From: an uncultured Rhodoferax sp.
GTDB lineage: Bacteria > Pseudomonadota > Gammaproteobacteria > Burkholderiales > Burkholderiaceae_C
Reading direction: 5' to 3'
Length of the DNA stretch: 64,000 nucleotides
Assembly: GCF_946221635.1 (NCBI RefSeq)
Contig: NZ_CAMIHB010000008.1
Span: forward strand, 1 to 64,000
A model generated the notes under the pieces. The model did not search any database. It worked only from the letters and a program-made list of their open reading frames with translations, and was not told the origin of the DNA. The position numbers and the translations under genes are program-made. Positions 1 to 8,519 of the stretch are shown here, piece by piece. Within the stretch, counting starts at the first letter, position 1. Each line of letters begins with the position of its first letter.

Positions 1-611
1 ATCCGGTGCACCTGATGTATGTGCTGGAGCAGCAGATCGAGCGCGAGCAGTTCCCCAATGATCTGGAGCAGAAGTACACCGGCTTCATCAAGGAGCTGCT
101 GGCGCCGCGCTACGCGGAGTTCATCGGCAAGGAAATCCAGACCGCGTATCTGGAAAGCTACAGCGAATACGGCCAGAACATCTTTGACCGCTATGTCACC
201 TATGCGGACTACTGGATCCAGGACAACGAGTACCGCGATTCCGATACGGGCGAGGTGTTTGACCGCGTGGCGCTGAATGCCGAGCTGGAAAAGATCGAGA
301 AGCCGGCGGGCATTGCCAACCCCAAGGACTTCCGCAACGAGATCGTCAACTTCGTCTTGCGCGCCCGGGCCAACAACCAGGGCAAGAACCCGGCCTGGAC
401 CAGCTACGAAAAGCTTCGCCAGGTGATTGAGAAGAAGATGTTCTCCAACACCGAGGAGCTGTTGCCCGTCATCAGCTTCAACGCCAAGGCCAGCGCCGAA
501 GACGCGAAGAAACACGAAGACTTTGTGACCCGCATGGTGGAGAAGGGATATACGCCCAAGCAGGTGCGCTTGCTGTGCGAGTGGTACCTGCGGGTGCGCA
601 AGAGTTCGTAA
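1..611 (+). CDS. prkA: PrkA family serine protein kinase, C-terminal part (5' truncated by window edge)
   Basis: The reading frame is open to the left edge, so only the last 200 or so residues are present; full PrkA is about 640. The fragment contains the family's conserved helical C-terminal region (EFIGKEIQTAYLESYSEYGQ, then FDRYVTYADYWIQDNEYRD). The AAA+/kinase core lies outside the window. PrkA/YeaG is a stress-induced cytoplasmic Ser kinase. The next two genes are the YeaH and SpoVR partners, the usual three-gene cluster in Proteobacteria, and they probably share a transcript because the gap to yeaH is only 26 nt. The family call is firm. The enzymatic state cannot be judged from this fragment. 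Confidence 0.93.
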   Translation, partial: PVHLMYVLEQQIEREQFPNDLEQKYTGFIKELLAPRYAEFIGKEIQTAYLESYSEYGQNIFDRYVTYADYWIQDNEYRDSDTGEVFDRVALNAELEKIEKPAGIANPKDFRNEIVNFVLRARANNQGKNPAWTSYEKLRQVIEKKMFSNTEELLPVISFNAKASAEDAKKHEDFVTRMVEKGYTPKQVRLLCEWYLRVRKSS

Positions 612-637
612 GGAGGTTGATTCGAAAGGGTGTTGTT

Positions 638-1909
638 ATGGCCCTGCACATCGTGGACCGCCGCCTGGCGGGCAAGAACAAGTCCATTGGCAACCGGGAG
701 CGCTTTTTGCGCCGCCACCAGGAACAGATCCGCGAGGCGGTGCGCAAGGCTGTCACCGGGCGCGGCATCCGGGACATGGAGCAGGCCGAGAACGTCAGCA
801 TTCCCAAGAAGGACATCAGCGAACCCTTCTTCCACCACGGCAAAGGCGGGGTGCACGACACCGTGCATCCGGGCAACAAGGATTATTTGCGTGGTGACCG
901 TATCCAGCGTCCCGACGGCGGCGGGCAGGGCAGTGGCAAAGGGCAGGCCAGCGACAGCGGGGAAGGCGAGGACGATTTTGTCTTCACCCTGAGCAAGGAA
1001 GAGTTCATGCAGGTCTTCTTCGAAGGTCTGGCTTTGCCCCATCTGCTGCGCACCCAACTGGGGGAAACGCCGGAGTGGAAAACCCATCGTGCGGGCTACA
1101 CGCGGGAAGGCACACCCAACAACCTGCATATCGTGCGCTCCATGCGCGGCGCGCTGGGCCGGCGCCTGGCCTTGGGCACGGGAACGCGCAAGGCGCTGGA
1201 AGAGGCGCGCCAACGCCTGGAGGTGCTGGAGCATGCACCCTTGCGCCAGGAGAGCGAGATACGCGCGCTGCGGCAGACGATCGCAGAGCTGGAGCAGAAA
1301 CTGCGCGGCATTCCCTATCTGGATCCCCTGGATCTTCGCTTCCGCGGGCGGGTGAGGACACCGGTGCCAACGGCCAAGGCGGTCATGTTCTGCCTCATGG
1401 ACGTGTCCGGCTCCATGGACGAGGAACGCAAGGGTCTGGCCAAGCAGTTCTTTATCCTGCTCTACCTGTTCCTGACGCGGCACTACGAGCGTATCGACAT
1501 CGTGTTCATCCGACACCACACGCAAGCGCAGGAGGTGGACGAAGACACCTTCTTCCATGCCACGGAAAGTGGCGGCACTGTGGTCAGCAGCGCCCTGGAA
1601 CTCATGCAGAAGATCCAGGAGCAGCGCTACCCGCCGGGCGAATGGAATATCTACGGCGCACAGGCCAGCGACGGTGACAACTTCACCAATGACAGTGGGC
1701 GCTGCCGGGAATTGCTGGAGGATGGGTTGCTGGCCAAGTGCCGCTATTTCGCCTATGTGCAGGTGGCCGAGCTGGAGCAGAACCTGTGGGAGGAATACAG
1801 CGAAGTGGCTCAGCTGCATGGCAACTTTGCCATGCGCAAGGTCATCGAGCCTTCGGACATCTACCCCGTGTTCCGGGACTTGTTCAAGAAGGAAGGAGCG
1901 GCCGCATGA
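638..1909 (+). CDS. yeaH: YeaH/YhbH family protein (DUF444, von Willebrand A-like)
   Basis: A 423-residue protein starting MALHIVDRRLAGKNKSIGNR, the conserved start of the YeaH/YhbH family. I chose ATG 638 rather than an earlier in-frame start because family homology begins there; purine-rich AAAGGG lies at 625-630. The centre carries a vWA-like metal-binding motif (MDVSGSMDEERK, DxSxS) followed by a conserved FIRHHTQAQEVDEDTFF segment. The role is poorly defined: it is linked to PrkA-dependent stress signalling in enterics. The stop overlaps the start of the SpoVR gene by 4 nt (ATGA), which supports translational coupling. Confidence 0.93.
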   Translation: MALHIVDRRLAGKNKSIGNRERFLRRHQEQIREAVRKAVTGRGIRDMEQAENVSIPKKDISEPFFHHGKGGVHDTVHPGNKDYLRGDRIQRPDGGGQGSGKGQASDSGEGEDDFVFTLSKEEFMQVFFEGLALPHLLRTQLGETPEWKTHRAGYTREGTPNNLHIVRSMRGALGRRLALGTGTRKALEEARQRLEVLEHAPLRQESEIRALRQTIAELEQKLRGIPYLDPLDLRFRGRVRTPVPTAKAVMFCLMDVSGSMDEERKGLAKQFFILLYLFLTRHYERIDIVFIRHHTQAQEVDEDTFFHATESGGTVVSSALELMQKIQEQRYPPGEWNIYGAQASDGDNFTNDSGRCRELLEDGLLAKCRYFAYVQVAELEQNLWEEYSEVAQLHGNFAMRKVIEPSDIYPVFRDLFKKEGAAA

Positions 1910-3540
1910 GCGATCTTCTGCCCATTCTGGCCCCCCGTACCGTGGAACACCGGCATCTGGATGACCCTGCGCGCATTCCTGTCGGGGGCGAGCGGCGTGC
2001 GCGTGCCGTGTTGCAACAGCCCCAGCCCGCGCCGGCCCGGCCGGCAACACCGCTGCCGGACCCCAGCGACTGGACCTTTGAGCTGCTGGAGCGCTACCAC
2101 GATGTAATCCGCGACACTGCGGCGCGCTTTGGTCTGGACACTTACGCCAACCAGCTGGAAATCATCACCGCCGAGCAGATGATGGATGCCTACGCCAGCG
2201 TGGGCATGCCCATCAACTACCGGCACTGGAGCTATGGCAAGGAGTTCATCGCAACGGACAAACGCTACCGGCGCGGCCACATGGGCCTGGCCTATGAGAT
2301 CGTCATCAACTCCGACCCTTGCATCAGTTACCTCATGGAAGAAAACACCACGGCCATGCAGGCCTTGGTGATCGCGCACGCCGCCTATGGGCACAACAGC
2401 TTCTTCAAAGGCAACTACCTGTTCCGCATGTGGACCGATGCGTCCAGCATCATTGACTACCTGGTGTTTGCGCGCCGTTTCATCAGCGAATGCGAGGAGC
2501 GCCATGGGCTGGAAACCGTGGAGCTGTTCCTGGATTCCTGCCACGCATTGGCCGGCTTTGGTGTGGACCACTACCGTCGGCCCAGCAAGAAAAGCCTGGC
2601 CCAGGAACTCAGTGAACGGCGCGCGCGCGAGGCCTATGCCCAGCAACAGGTCAACGACCTGTGGCGCACCCTGCCCAAAGCTGCGGACAAGCTGGACGAT
2701 GCCCCGGAGAGCCTGCGCTTTCCATCGGAGCCCCAGGAGAACCTGCTTTACTTCATCGAGAAGAATGCCCCCTTGCTGGAGCCCTGGCAGCGCGAGGTGA
2801 TTCGCCTGGTGCGCAAGATCGCGCAGTACTTCTACCCGCAGCGCCAGACGCAGGTCATGAACGAGGGCTGGGCCACTTTCTGGCACCATAAGCTGCTCAA
2901 CACCATGTATGACGACGGTTTCCTCTCCGACGGCATCATGATGGAGTGGCTCAGCTCCCACACCAATGTGATCTACCAGCCGCCGGTCGGACATCGGGCC
3001 TACAACGGCATCAACCCCTATGCCCTGGGCTTTGCCATGTACACCGACATCAAGCGCATCTGCGAGGCCCCGACGGACGAGGATAGGCACTGGTTTCCAG
3101 ACATTGCAGGCCAACCCTGGCTGCCTACGCTGGACCACGCCATGCGCAACTTCAAGGATGAGAGCTTCATCGGCCAGTACCTCAGTCCCAAGCTCATGCG
3201 CGAGCTGCGGCTGTTTGCCATCCATGACGACGAAAAGGCCAGTGAGCTGGAGGTGGCGGCCATCCACGATGACACGGGCTACCAGGCGCTGCGACAGACC
3301 CTCTCGCAACAGTACGACCGTGGCACGCGTGAACCCAATATCCAGGTCTGGAACGTGAACCTGCGAGGCGACCGCACCCTGACTTTGCGCCACACGCAAT
3401 TCCAGAACCGGCCCTTGGGGGACAGCACGCTGGAGGTGCTCAAGCACGCGGCGCGACTCTGGGGGTTTGGCGTGGCGCTGGAGAGCGTCAACGCAGCGGG
3501 AGACATTACCCAGCAGTGGAGTGTGGCGGCGCCTGCGTGA
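1906..3540 (+). CDS. SpoVR family protein (YcgB-like)
   Basis: A 544-residue protein starting MSDLLPILAPRT at an ATGA overlap with yeaH. Family hallmarks include the early DWTFELLERYHDVI region, HAAYGHNSFFKGNYLFR and MNEGWATFWHHKLLN, which resembles a metal-binding E/H-rich motif. Members are about 500 residues, so it is full length. SpoVR was named for a Bacillus cortex-formation gene, but in Gram-negatives it sits with prkA and yeaH in a stationary-phase or stress operon, as here. The biochemical activity is unknown. It is the last gene before a strong intrinsic terminator. Confidence 0.93.
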   Translation: MSDLLPILAPRTVEHRHLDDPARIPVGGERRARAVLQQPQPAPARPATPLPDPSDWTFELLERYHDVIRDTAARFGLDTYANQLEIITAEQMMDAYASVGMPINYRHWSYGKEFIATDKRYRRGHMGLAYEIVINSDPCISYLMEENTTAMQALVIAHAAYGHNSFFKGNYLFRMWTDASSIIDYLVFARRFISECEERHGLETVELFLDSCHALAGFGVDHYRRPSKKSLAQELSERRAREAYAQQQVNDLWRTLPKAADKLDDAPESLRFPSEPQENLLYFIEKNAPLLEPWQREVIRLVRKIAQYFYPQRQTQVMNEGWATFWHHKLLNTMYDDGFLSDGIMMEWLSSHTNVIYQPPVGHRAYNGINPYALGFAMYTDIKRICEAPTDEDRHWFPDIAGQPWLPTLDHAMRNFKDESFIGQYLSPKLMRELRLFAIHDDEKASELEVAAIHDDTGYQALRQTLSQQYDRGTREPNIQVWNVNLRGDRTLTLRHTQFQNRPLGDSTLEVLKHAARLWGFGVALESVNAAGDITQQWSVAAPA

Positions 3541-3558
3541 GGCAGCGCAGGGCAAAAG

Positions 3559-3590
3559 AAAACGGGGCCTGTGGCCCCGTTTTCTTTTTT
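3559..3590. terminator. Intrinsic terminator between convergent genes
   Basis: An 11-bp stem (AAAACGGGGCC / GGCCCCGTTTT) with a TGT loop is followed by CTTTTTT. It ends the prkA-yeaH-spoVR transcript. The AAAA run on its left side means it may also work on the leftward ETF-QO transcript, whose stop codon lies at 3589-3591. Confidence 0.9.
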
Positions 3591-5280
3591 ACATTCCTGC
3601 GTAGTTGGGGCCGCCGCCACCTTCCGGGGTCACCCAGACAATGTTTTGCGTCGGATCCTTGATGTCGCAGGTCTTGCAGTGCACGCAGTTTTGCGCATTG
3701 ATCTGCAGGCGGTCGGAGTTGTCCTCGTTCTTGACGAACTCGTACACGCCGGCCGGGCAGTAGCGGGCCTCGGGACCGGCGTATTTGCTCAGGTTCACGC
3801 TCACGGGTACCGAGGCATCCTTGAGCGTCAGGTGGGCCGGCTGGTCTTCCGCATGGTTGGTGTTGCTGATGAATACGCTGCTCAGGCGGTCGAAGGTGAG
3901 CTTGCCATCGGGCTTGGGGTAGACGATGGGTTTGCATTCGGCAGCCGGCTTCAGGTAGGCGTGGTCGGGCTTGTCGCGGCGCAGTGTCCAGGGGATGTGG
4001 CCACGCAGCACGAACTGTTCGAAGCCGTTCATCAACGTGGCGGTGGTCAGTCCGTACTTGAACCAGTTCTTGAAGTTGCGGTCCTTGTTCAGCTCGGTGT
4101 GCAGCCAGCTCTTCTCGAAGGCTTCGGGGTAGGCACTGAGCTCATCATGTTGGCGGCCCGCCACCACCGCGTCATACGCGGCTTCGGCGGCCAGCATGCC
4201 GGTCTTGATGGCGGCATGGCTGCCCTTGATGCGCCCCACGTTGAGGTAACCCGCATTGCAGCCCACCAGGCAGCCGCCAGGGAACACGGTTTTGGGCAGG
4301 GCGTTGATGCCGCTGGCGTTGATGGCGCGCGCGCCATACGACAGGCGCTTGCCGGTGATCTCTCCCTTGTCGTTCTCGAAGTAGTAGCGCACGTTCGGGT
4401 GCGTCTTCCAGCGCTGGAATTCTTCAAACGGGCTCAGGTAGGGGTTGGAATAGCTCAGGCCGGTGACAAAGCCCAGCGCCACCTTGTTGCCGTCCAGGTG
4501 GTAAAGAAAGGCGCCGCCATAGGTGTCGGACTCCATGGGCCAGCCCGCGGTATGCATCACAAAGCCGGGCTTGTGGCGGCTGGGATCGATTTCCCACAAC
4601 TCCTTGATGCCGATGCCGAAGCTTTGCGGATCACGGCCTTCGTCGAGCTTGAATTGGCTGATGAGCTGCTTGCCCAGGTGGCCGCGTGCACCTTCGGCAA
4701 ACACGGTGTACTTGCCCAGCAATTCCATGCCGAGCTGGAAGCTGTCGGTGGGCTCGCCATCCTTGCCGATGCCCATATTGCCGGTGGCCACACCCTTGAC
4801 GGAGCCGTCGTCGTTGTAGAGCACTTCTGCGCCTGTGAAGCCGGGGAAGATCTCGACGCCCAGGGCCTCGGCCTGCTCGGCCAGCCACTTGGTCACGGCG
4901 CCCAGGCTCACGATGTAGTTGCCGTGGTTTTGTGCAAACGGAGGCAGGAAGAGATTGGGTACGCGGAAGGATGTTGTCTCGCCCAGGAAGATGTAGGCGT
5001 CATCGGTCACCGGCTGGTTCAGCGGTGCGCCACGTTGCCTCCAGTCCGGAAAGAGTTCGCCCAGGGCCTTGGGGTCCATGATGGCGCCGGAGAGGATGTG
5101 GGCGCCAGGTTCGGAGCCCTTTTCCAGAACAACCACCGACACGTCCGAGCCCTTCTCTGCGGCCAGTTGCTTGAGCCGGATGGCCGTGGCCAAACCACCA
5201 GGGCCGCCACCGACGATGACGACGTCGTACTCCATCGATTCACGGGGGCCGAACTGGGCCAGAATTTCCTGGTTTGTCAT
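3589..5280 (-). CDS. Electron transfer flavoprotein-ubiquinone oxidoreductase (ETF-QO)
   Basis: A 563-residue protein. The N-terminus has an FAD dinucleotide-binding motif (YDVVIVGGGPGGLATAIRL). The middle carries the conserved GGCLVGCNAGYLNVGRIKGS substrate/quinone region. The C-terminus has a ferredoxin-like 4Fe-4S site (YCPAGVYEF...NCVHCKTCDIKDP). It passes electrons from reduced ETF to ubiquinone at the inner membrane, joining acyl-CoA dehydrogenases to respiration. I chose the start at 5280 (MTNQEILAQFGPRESMEYDV) because it precedes the FAD motif closely; an in-frame start at 5337 would add 19 unconserved residues. The divergent neighbour is an SDR, with a palindromic operator-like site between them. 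Confidence 0.95.
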   Translation of the reverse strand: MTNQEILAQFGPRESMEYDVVIVGGGPGGLATAIRLKQLAAEKGSDVSVVVLEKGSEPGAHILSGAIMDPKALGELFPDWRQRGAPLNQPVTDDAYIFLGETTSFRVPNLFLPPFAQNHGNYIVSLGAVTKWLAEQAEALGVEIFPGFTGAEVLYNDDGSVKGVATGNMGIGKDGEPTDSFQLGMELLGKYTVFAEGARGHLGKQLISQFKLDEGRDPQSFGIGIKELWEIDPSRHKPGFVMHTAGWPMESDTYGGAFLYHLDGNKVALGFVTGLSYSNPYLSPFEEFQRWKTHPNVRYYFENDKGEITGKRLSYGARAINASGINALPKTVFPGGCLVGCNAGYLNVGRIKGSHAAIKTGMLAAEAAYDAVVAGRQHDELSAYPEAFEKSWLHTELNKDRNFKNWFKYGLTTATLMNGFEQFVLRGHIPWTLRRDKPDHAYLKPAAECKPIVYPKPDGKLTFDRLSSVFISNTNHAEDQPAHLTLKDASVPVSVNLSKYAGPEARYCPAGVYEFVKNEDNSDRLQINAQNCVHCKTCDIKDPTQNIVWVTPEGGGGPNYAGM

Positions 5281-5374
5281 GGGTTGTCTCGCTTGATAAT
5301 GGGTGGTCTGCGAAGCTTTCGGTGCTTGCAGGGGCATACCGCCTTGGTGCCCGATTCTATTCGCGGAATTTACA

Positions 5375-5396
5375 AAAAAGAACGACCGTTCTTTTT
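5375..5396. promoter_or_regulatory. Palindromic operator candidate (TetR-like) between ETF-QO and SDR
   Basis: Perfect 10-nt arms, AAAAAGAACG and CGTTCTTTTT, are separated by AC. The site lies 20 nt upstream of the SDR start and 94 nt upstream of the divergent ETF-QO start. Spacing and symmetry fit a TetR-type dimer site. Regulators of fatty-acid degradation in beta-proteobacteria are a plausible owner given the flanking genes; this is inference. Confidence 0.55.
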
Positions 5397-5416
5397 ATTT
5401 CGAGGAGGCACTCTAA

Positions 5417-6199
5417 ATGGCATACAGCATTGATCTTTCAGGGCGTGTAGCGTTCATTACGGGGGCATCCAGTGGCCTGGGGGCGCAGTTTGCGAAGACC
5501 CTGGCTGCGGCGGGTGCGGCCGTGGTGCTGGCCAGCCGCCGGGTGGACCGGCTCAAGGACTTGCGGGCGCAGATCGAGGGGCTGGGTGGCGACGCCCACG
5601 TGGTGGAGCTGGACGTGACGGACCAGGACTCCATCCGGGCCGCTGTCGCGCGGGCGGAGACCGAAGTCGGCTCCATCGACATCCTCGTCAACAACTCCGG
5701 TGTGAGCACTACGCAGCGGTTGCAGGACGTGTCCGCCGATGACTACGACTTCATGTTCAACACCAATGTGAAGGGGGCCTTCTTTGTCGCGCAGGAGGTT
5801 GGCAAGCGCATGCTGGCCCGTGCCAAGGGGGCGGCCCCCGGCAGCTACACCGGCGGGCGTATTGTCAATGTGGCGTCCATGGCGGGCTTGCGGGTGTTGC
5901 CGCAGATCGGCGTTTACTGCATGAGCAAGGCTGCCGTCATCCAGATGACCAAGGCCATGGCGCTGGAGTGGGGCAAGTTCGGCATCAACGTGAATGCCTT
6001 GTGTCCGGGGTACATCGATACCGAGATCAACCACCACCACTGGCAGACCGACGCGGGGCAGAAGCTGGTGCAGATGCTGCCGCGCCGGCGCATGGGCCAG
6101 CCCGGGGACTTGGACGCCATCCTGGTGACGTTGTGCTCCGACCAGAGTCATTTCATCAACGGGGCCGTGGTGGCGGCGGACGACGGTTTTGGCATCTGA
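5417..6199 (+). CDS. SDR family NAD(P)-dependent oxidoreductase
   Basis: A 260-residue classical short-chain dehydrogenase. The cofactor motif TGASSGLG is near residue 15 and NNSG is at about residue 95. The catalytic set is Ser of NVASMAGL plus YCMSK (YxxxK). The end is DDGFGI. A strong Shine-Dalgarno GAGGAG lies at 5402-5407, 9 nt before ATG. The palindrome just upstream and the divergent ETF-QO gene suggest a role in acyl or beta-oxidation metabolism, but the substrate cannot be read from the sequence. Confidence 0.9.
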   Translation: MAYSIDLSGRVAFITGASSGLGAQFAKTLAAAGAAVVLASRRVDRLKDLRAQIEGLGGDAHVVELDVTDQDSIRAAVARAETEVGSIDILVNNSGVSTTQRLQDVSADDYDFMFNTNVKGAFFVAQEVGKRMLARAKGAAPGSYTGGRIVNVASMAGLRVLPQIGVYCMSKAAVIQMTKAMALEWGKFGINVNALCPGYIDTEINHHHWQTDAGQKLVQMLPRRRMGQPGDLDAILVTLCSDQSHFINGAVVAADDGFGI

Positions 6200-6222
6200 T
6201 GGGCATTTGGCCCCCGTAAATA

Positions 6223-6253
6223 GTGCGCGAGCAGCTATATTTTTGATAGTAAG
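6223..6253 (+). repeat. Dispersed mini-repeat, copy 1 (intergenic, host side)
   Basis: The copy reads TGCGCGAGCAGCTAT, then a 7-nt AT-rich spacer, then ATAGTAAG; CTAT and ATAG form a short stem. The same core occurs at six places inside the prophage (11546, 21707, 23136, 27598, 33840, 34245). I recall such elements as frequent in Comamonadaceae genomes; that is from memory, not checked. Confidence 0.65.
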
Positions 6254-6255
6254 AA

Positions 6256-6271
6256 GCCCCTCGCAAGGGGC
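6256..6271. terminator. Hairpin between convergent SDR genes, weak terminator
   Basis: The stem GCCCCT / AGGGGC with loop CGCA is followed on the minus strand by TTCTTACT. It sits between two convergent stops (6199 and 6282) and most likely ends the leftward SDR transcript. The T tract is weak. Confidence 0.5.
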
Positions 6272-6281
6272 GTCTTGATGC

Positions 6282-7040
6282 TTACTTCGGTGCCAGACGG
6301 ATGGCGCCATCCAGACGGATCACTTCGCCGTTGAGCATGTCGTTCTCGAAGATGTGCACGGCCAGCTTGGCGTAATCCTGCGGCGTGCCCAGGCGGGACG
6401 GGAAGGGCACGCCAGCGGCCAGCGCATCCTGCACCTCCTGGGGCATGGAGAACAGCATGGGGGTGCCGAAGATGCCCGGAGCGATGGTCATGTTGCGGAT
6501 GCCGTTGCGGGCCAGGTCGCGTGCGATGGGCAGCGTCATGCCGACCACGCCGCCCTTGGACGCGCTGTAAGCCGCCTGGCCAATCTGGCCGTCGTACGCA
6601 GCAACGGATGCCGTGGAAATCATGGCCCCGCGTTCTCCGGTGGCTTCGGGCTCGTTCTTGCTCATGGCTTCGGCCGCCAGGCGGATCATGTTGAAGCTGC
6701 CGATCAGGTTCACGGTGATGGTCTTGCTGAAGGAGGCGAGGGCGTGCGCGCCATTCTTGCCCACCGTCTTCTCGGCCGGGGCAATGCCAGCGCAGTTCAC
6801 CAGGCCCATGAGCTTGCCCAAGGACACCGCTTTGGCGACCACGGCCTGGCCATCGGCCTCATTGCTGACATCGCATTTCACAAAGGCGCCGCCGATCTCC
6901 TTGGCAATCGCCTCGCCTTTTTCGACCTGCATGTCGGCAATCACGACCTTGCCACCTTTGGCTGTCAGCATGCGCGCAGTGCCTTCGCCCAGACCCGATG
7001 CACCACCGGTGACGATGAATACCTTGCCAGCGATTTCCAT
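6282..7040 (-). CDS. SDR family dehydrogenase, 3-hydroxyacyl-CoA dehydrogenase type-2-like
   Basis: A 252-residue short-chain dehydrogenase. The cofactor motif [10 protein letters not shown] is at about residue 11 and the [10 protein letters not shown] segment near 85. The catalytic Ser and YSASK are in [20 protein letters not shown]. The pattern [20 protein letters not shown] is typical of 17-beta-HSD10/3-hydroxy-2-methylbutyryl-CoA dehydrogenases, which act in isoleucine and fatty acid breakdown. A good RBS (AAGGAG) precedes ATG, and a perfect 16-bp palindrome of MerR/LiuR type lies 31 nt upstream, supporting an acyl-CoA catabolic role. Confidence 0.88.
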   Translation of the reverse strand: MEIAGKVFIVTGGASGLGEGTARMLTAKGGKVVIADMQVEKGEAIAKEIGGAFVKCDVSNEADGQAVVAKAVSLGKLMGLVNCAGIAPAEKTVGKNGAHALASFSKTITVNLIGSFNMIRLAAEAMSKNEPEATGERGAMISTASVAAYDGQIGQAAYSASKGGVVGMTLPIARDLARNGIRNMTIAPGIFGTPMLFSMPQEVQDALAAGVPFPSRLGTPQDYAKLAVHIFENDMLNGEVIRLDGAIRLAPK

Positions 7041-7070
7041 AGAGAACTCCTTGTGTTGATGAATGTGTTT

Positions 7071-7086
7071 ACGTTTACGTAAACGT
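7071..7086 (-). promoter_or_regulatory. 16-bp perfect palindrome, MerR/LiuR-type operator candidate
   Basis: ACGTTTACGTAAACGT is its own reverse complement. On the minus strand a TTGACG -35-like box overlaps its upstream edge (TTGACGTTTACG...), so the palindrome would lie in the promoter spacer, the arrangement used by MerR-family activators. LiuR-type regulators of branched-chain amino-acid catabolism use TTTACGT-like sites, which fits the downstream gene. A clear -10 box is not evident. Confidence 0.5.
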
Positions 7087-7175
7087 CAATTATGGCGCAG
7101 CCCAATGCACATTTCTCCATGTTCTGCTCGGGAAGGACAAAGTTTGCTGCTATACTTCGGCCTCTCGAATACTGT

Positions 7176-7252
7176 AGGCGCATAGCTCAGCTGGTTAGAG
7201 CACCACCTTGACATGGTGGGGGTCGTTGGTTCGAGTCCAATTGCGCCTACCA
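7176..7252 (+). tRNA. tRNA-Val(GAC), prophage attachment site
   Basis: A 77-nt cloverleaf with encoded CCA. The acceptor stem AGGCGCA pairs with TGCGCCT. The D stem is GCTC/GAGC. The anticodon loop CTTGACATG carries GAC inside the CACCA/TGGTG region, and the T arm is CGTTGGTTCGAGTCCAATTG. The integrase gene begins 53 nt beyond its 3' end, so the 3' half very likely forms the attL core. Confidence 0.96.
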
Positions 7253-7257
7253 AATTT

Positions 7258-7299
7258 AAAGCCCCGAAACCCGCGTCGTTGCTGGGTTTCGGGGCTTTT
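7258..7299. terminator. Intrinsic terminator between tRNA-Val and integrase
   Basis: Arms AAAGCCCCGAAACCC and GGGTTTCGGGGCTTT (12 perfect GC-rich pairs plus A/T pairs) enclose an 11-nt loop and are flanked by T and A runs. It can end both the rightward tRNA transcript and the leftward integrase transcript. Confidence 0.9.
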
Positions 7300-7304
7300 C
7301 TCGT

Positions 7305-8519
7305 TTACGACTGTCGCTTTGCGGGACTTTCGTGGGACGAATTGGCGCCCAAGGCAGCGGCCAACATGGCCTTTGCACTGCCCTTGTCGTTGACGGGAAT
7401 CCAGCGCGCATACCTGTCCAGCAGCATCTTGAGGCTGTGTCCCAGCTGGTCGGCAATATAGGCCGGCGCTACGCCTGTCATCAGCGCCGTCGTGGCAAAG
7501 GTGTGCCTGGTGTTGTACGGCCGGCGCCAGCGAATGCCCTGCCGCTTCAGTGCTGGCTTCCAGTAGTGATCGCGCTGGCTGCGCTCGTCGTGCCACGGCC
7601 GCCGGGTGTTGGGGTTCTGGAAGACATCGGCACTGGTATCCGGATCCCCGTCGCGCTCTGTCGTCAGCAGGTACGTGAAGGCCTTCATAAGGTTCAATGC
7701 CTGCACTGCTTGTGGCACCAGATCGACGTCGCGCACGGAGTGTGTCTTAGACCCATCGCGCTCCGACCCCTTGAAGGTGCGCACGCGCTGGATTCTGGCC
7801 ACCTTGTGCGTCCAATCGATGTCTGACCAGCGCAGCGCAATGACTTCTTCCGGCCGCAACCCTGTGAAGAACATGAACAGGAAGTAGGCATAGATCCGGA
7901 TGTCATAGTGGGTTTGGATGTCGTCTAGGATCCGGTCACGTTCCTCAATAGTCAGCGGGTCCGGCAGCTTCTTCACCACCGTCATGTTCTCAATGCCGAT
8001 CATGGGGTTGTTGACGGCATTGGCGCCGCGGTACTCCAAGGCCAGGATGCCGCGCAGCGCGATCAGGTAGTTGTTGTGCGTCTTCGCCGACGGCCACGGG
8101 TACTCGCCGATCTTCGCGGCCAGCACCTTGTGTGTGATCTTGGGCAAGGGGGTAGTCGCGCCGAGCACGCGCTTCCAGAATCGCACCGCGGTTCCGTATT
8201 GGTCACGGGTTGCCGCGGACAGCGTGCCTTGCGCCTTGAGCCAGGTGTCTGCCAGCGTGCCCAGAGAGTCGTCGTTTTCCTGGGCCGCCTGCAGCGCGCG
8301 CTTGGACTCAGGAAAGAAGTGCTCCCAGGTGAAGGTGCCGTTGTCGATCGCGGTCCGTATCAGTGCGGCTTGGCGGTGGGCGAACTTCAGATTTGCGGCC
8401 GTCGGCGGCATGGCCTTGCCGTTGATGGTCAACCGCTCCCGCACCGTTTCGCCTTTGTAGACGAACTTGATGCGGATTGAGGTGTCGCGGACCTCTACTC
8501 CGCTTCCTGTTCTACCCAT
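7305..8519 (-). CDS. int: Phage tyrosine recombinase (integrase)
   Basis: A 404-residue protein. The N-terminal Arm-type DNA-binding domain (DUF3596-like; VEVRDTSIRIKFVYKGETVR) is followed by a SAM-like core-binding domain near residues 90-180 and a C-terminal catalytic domain. Catalytic landmarks are the first Arg in TGLRPEEVIALRW, the box II Arg-His in YNTRHTFATT (Tyr replaces the commoner first His), LGHS and the nucleophile in DRYARW. I chose the start at 8519 because the Arm domain begins there; it overlaps the end of xis by 25 nt. Its position beside tRNA-Val makes it the enzyme for integration into that gene. Confidence 0.93.
   Translation of the reverse strand: MGRTGSGVEVRDTSIRIKFVYKGETVRERLTINGKAMPPTAANLKFAHRQAALIRTAIDNGTFTWEHFFPESKRALQAAQENDDSLGTLADTWLKAQGTLSAATRDQYGTAVRFWKRVLGATTPLPKITHKVLAAKIGEYPWPSAKTHNNYLIALRGILALEYRGANAVNNPMIGIENMTVVKKLPDPLTIEERDRILDDIQTHYDIRIYAYFLFMFFTGLRPEEVIALRWSDIDWTHKVARIQRVRTFKGSERDGSKTHSVRDVDLVPQAVQALNLMKAFTYLLTTERDGDPDTSADVFQNPNTRRPWHDERSQRDHYWKPALKRQGIRWRRPYNTRHTFATTALMTGVAPAYIADQLGHSLKMLLDRYARWIPVNDKGSAKAMLAAALGANSSHESPAKRQS

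Noticed and set aside
404..2050. Long reverse-strand open frames across the prkA-yeaH-spoVR operon and the portal, capsid and fibre genes
   Set aside because: These are shadows of high-GC coding genes: they lack RBS, are His/Gln/Val-rich and have no recognisable domain.
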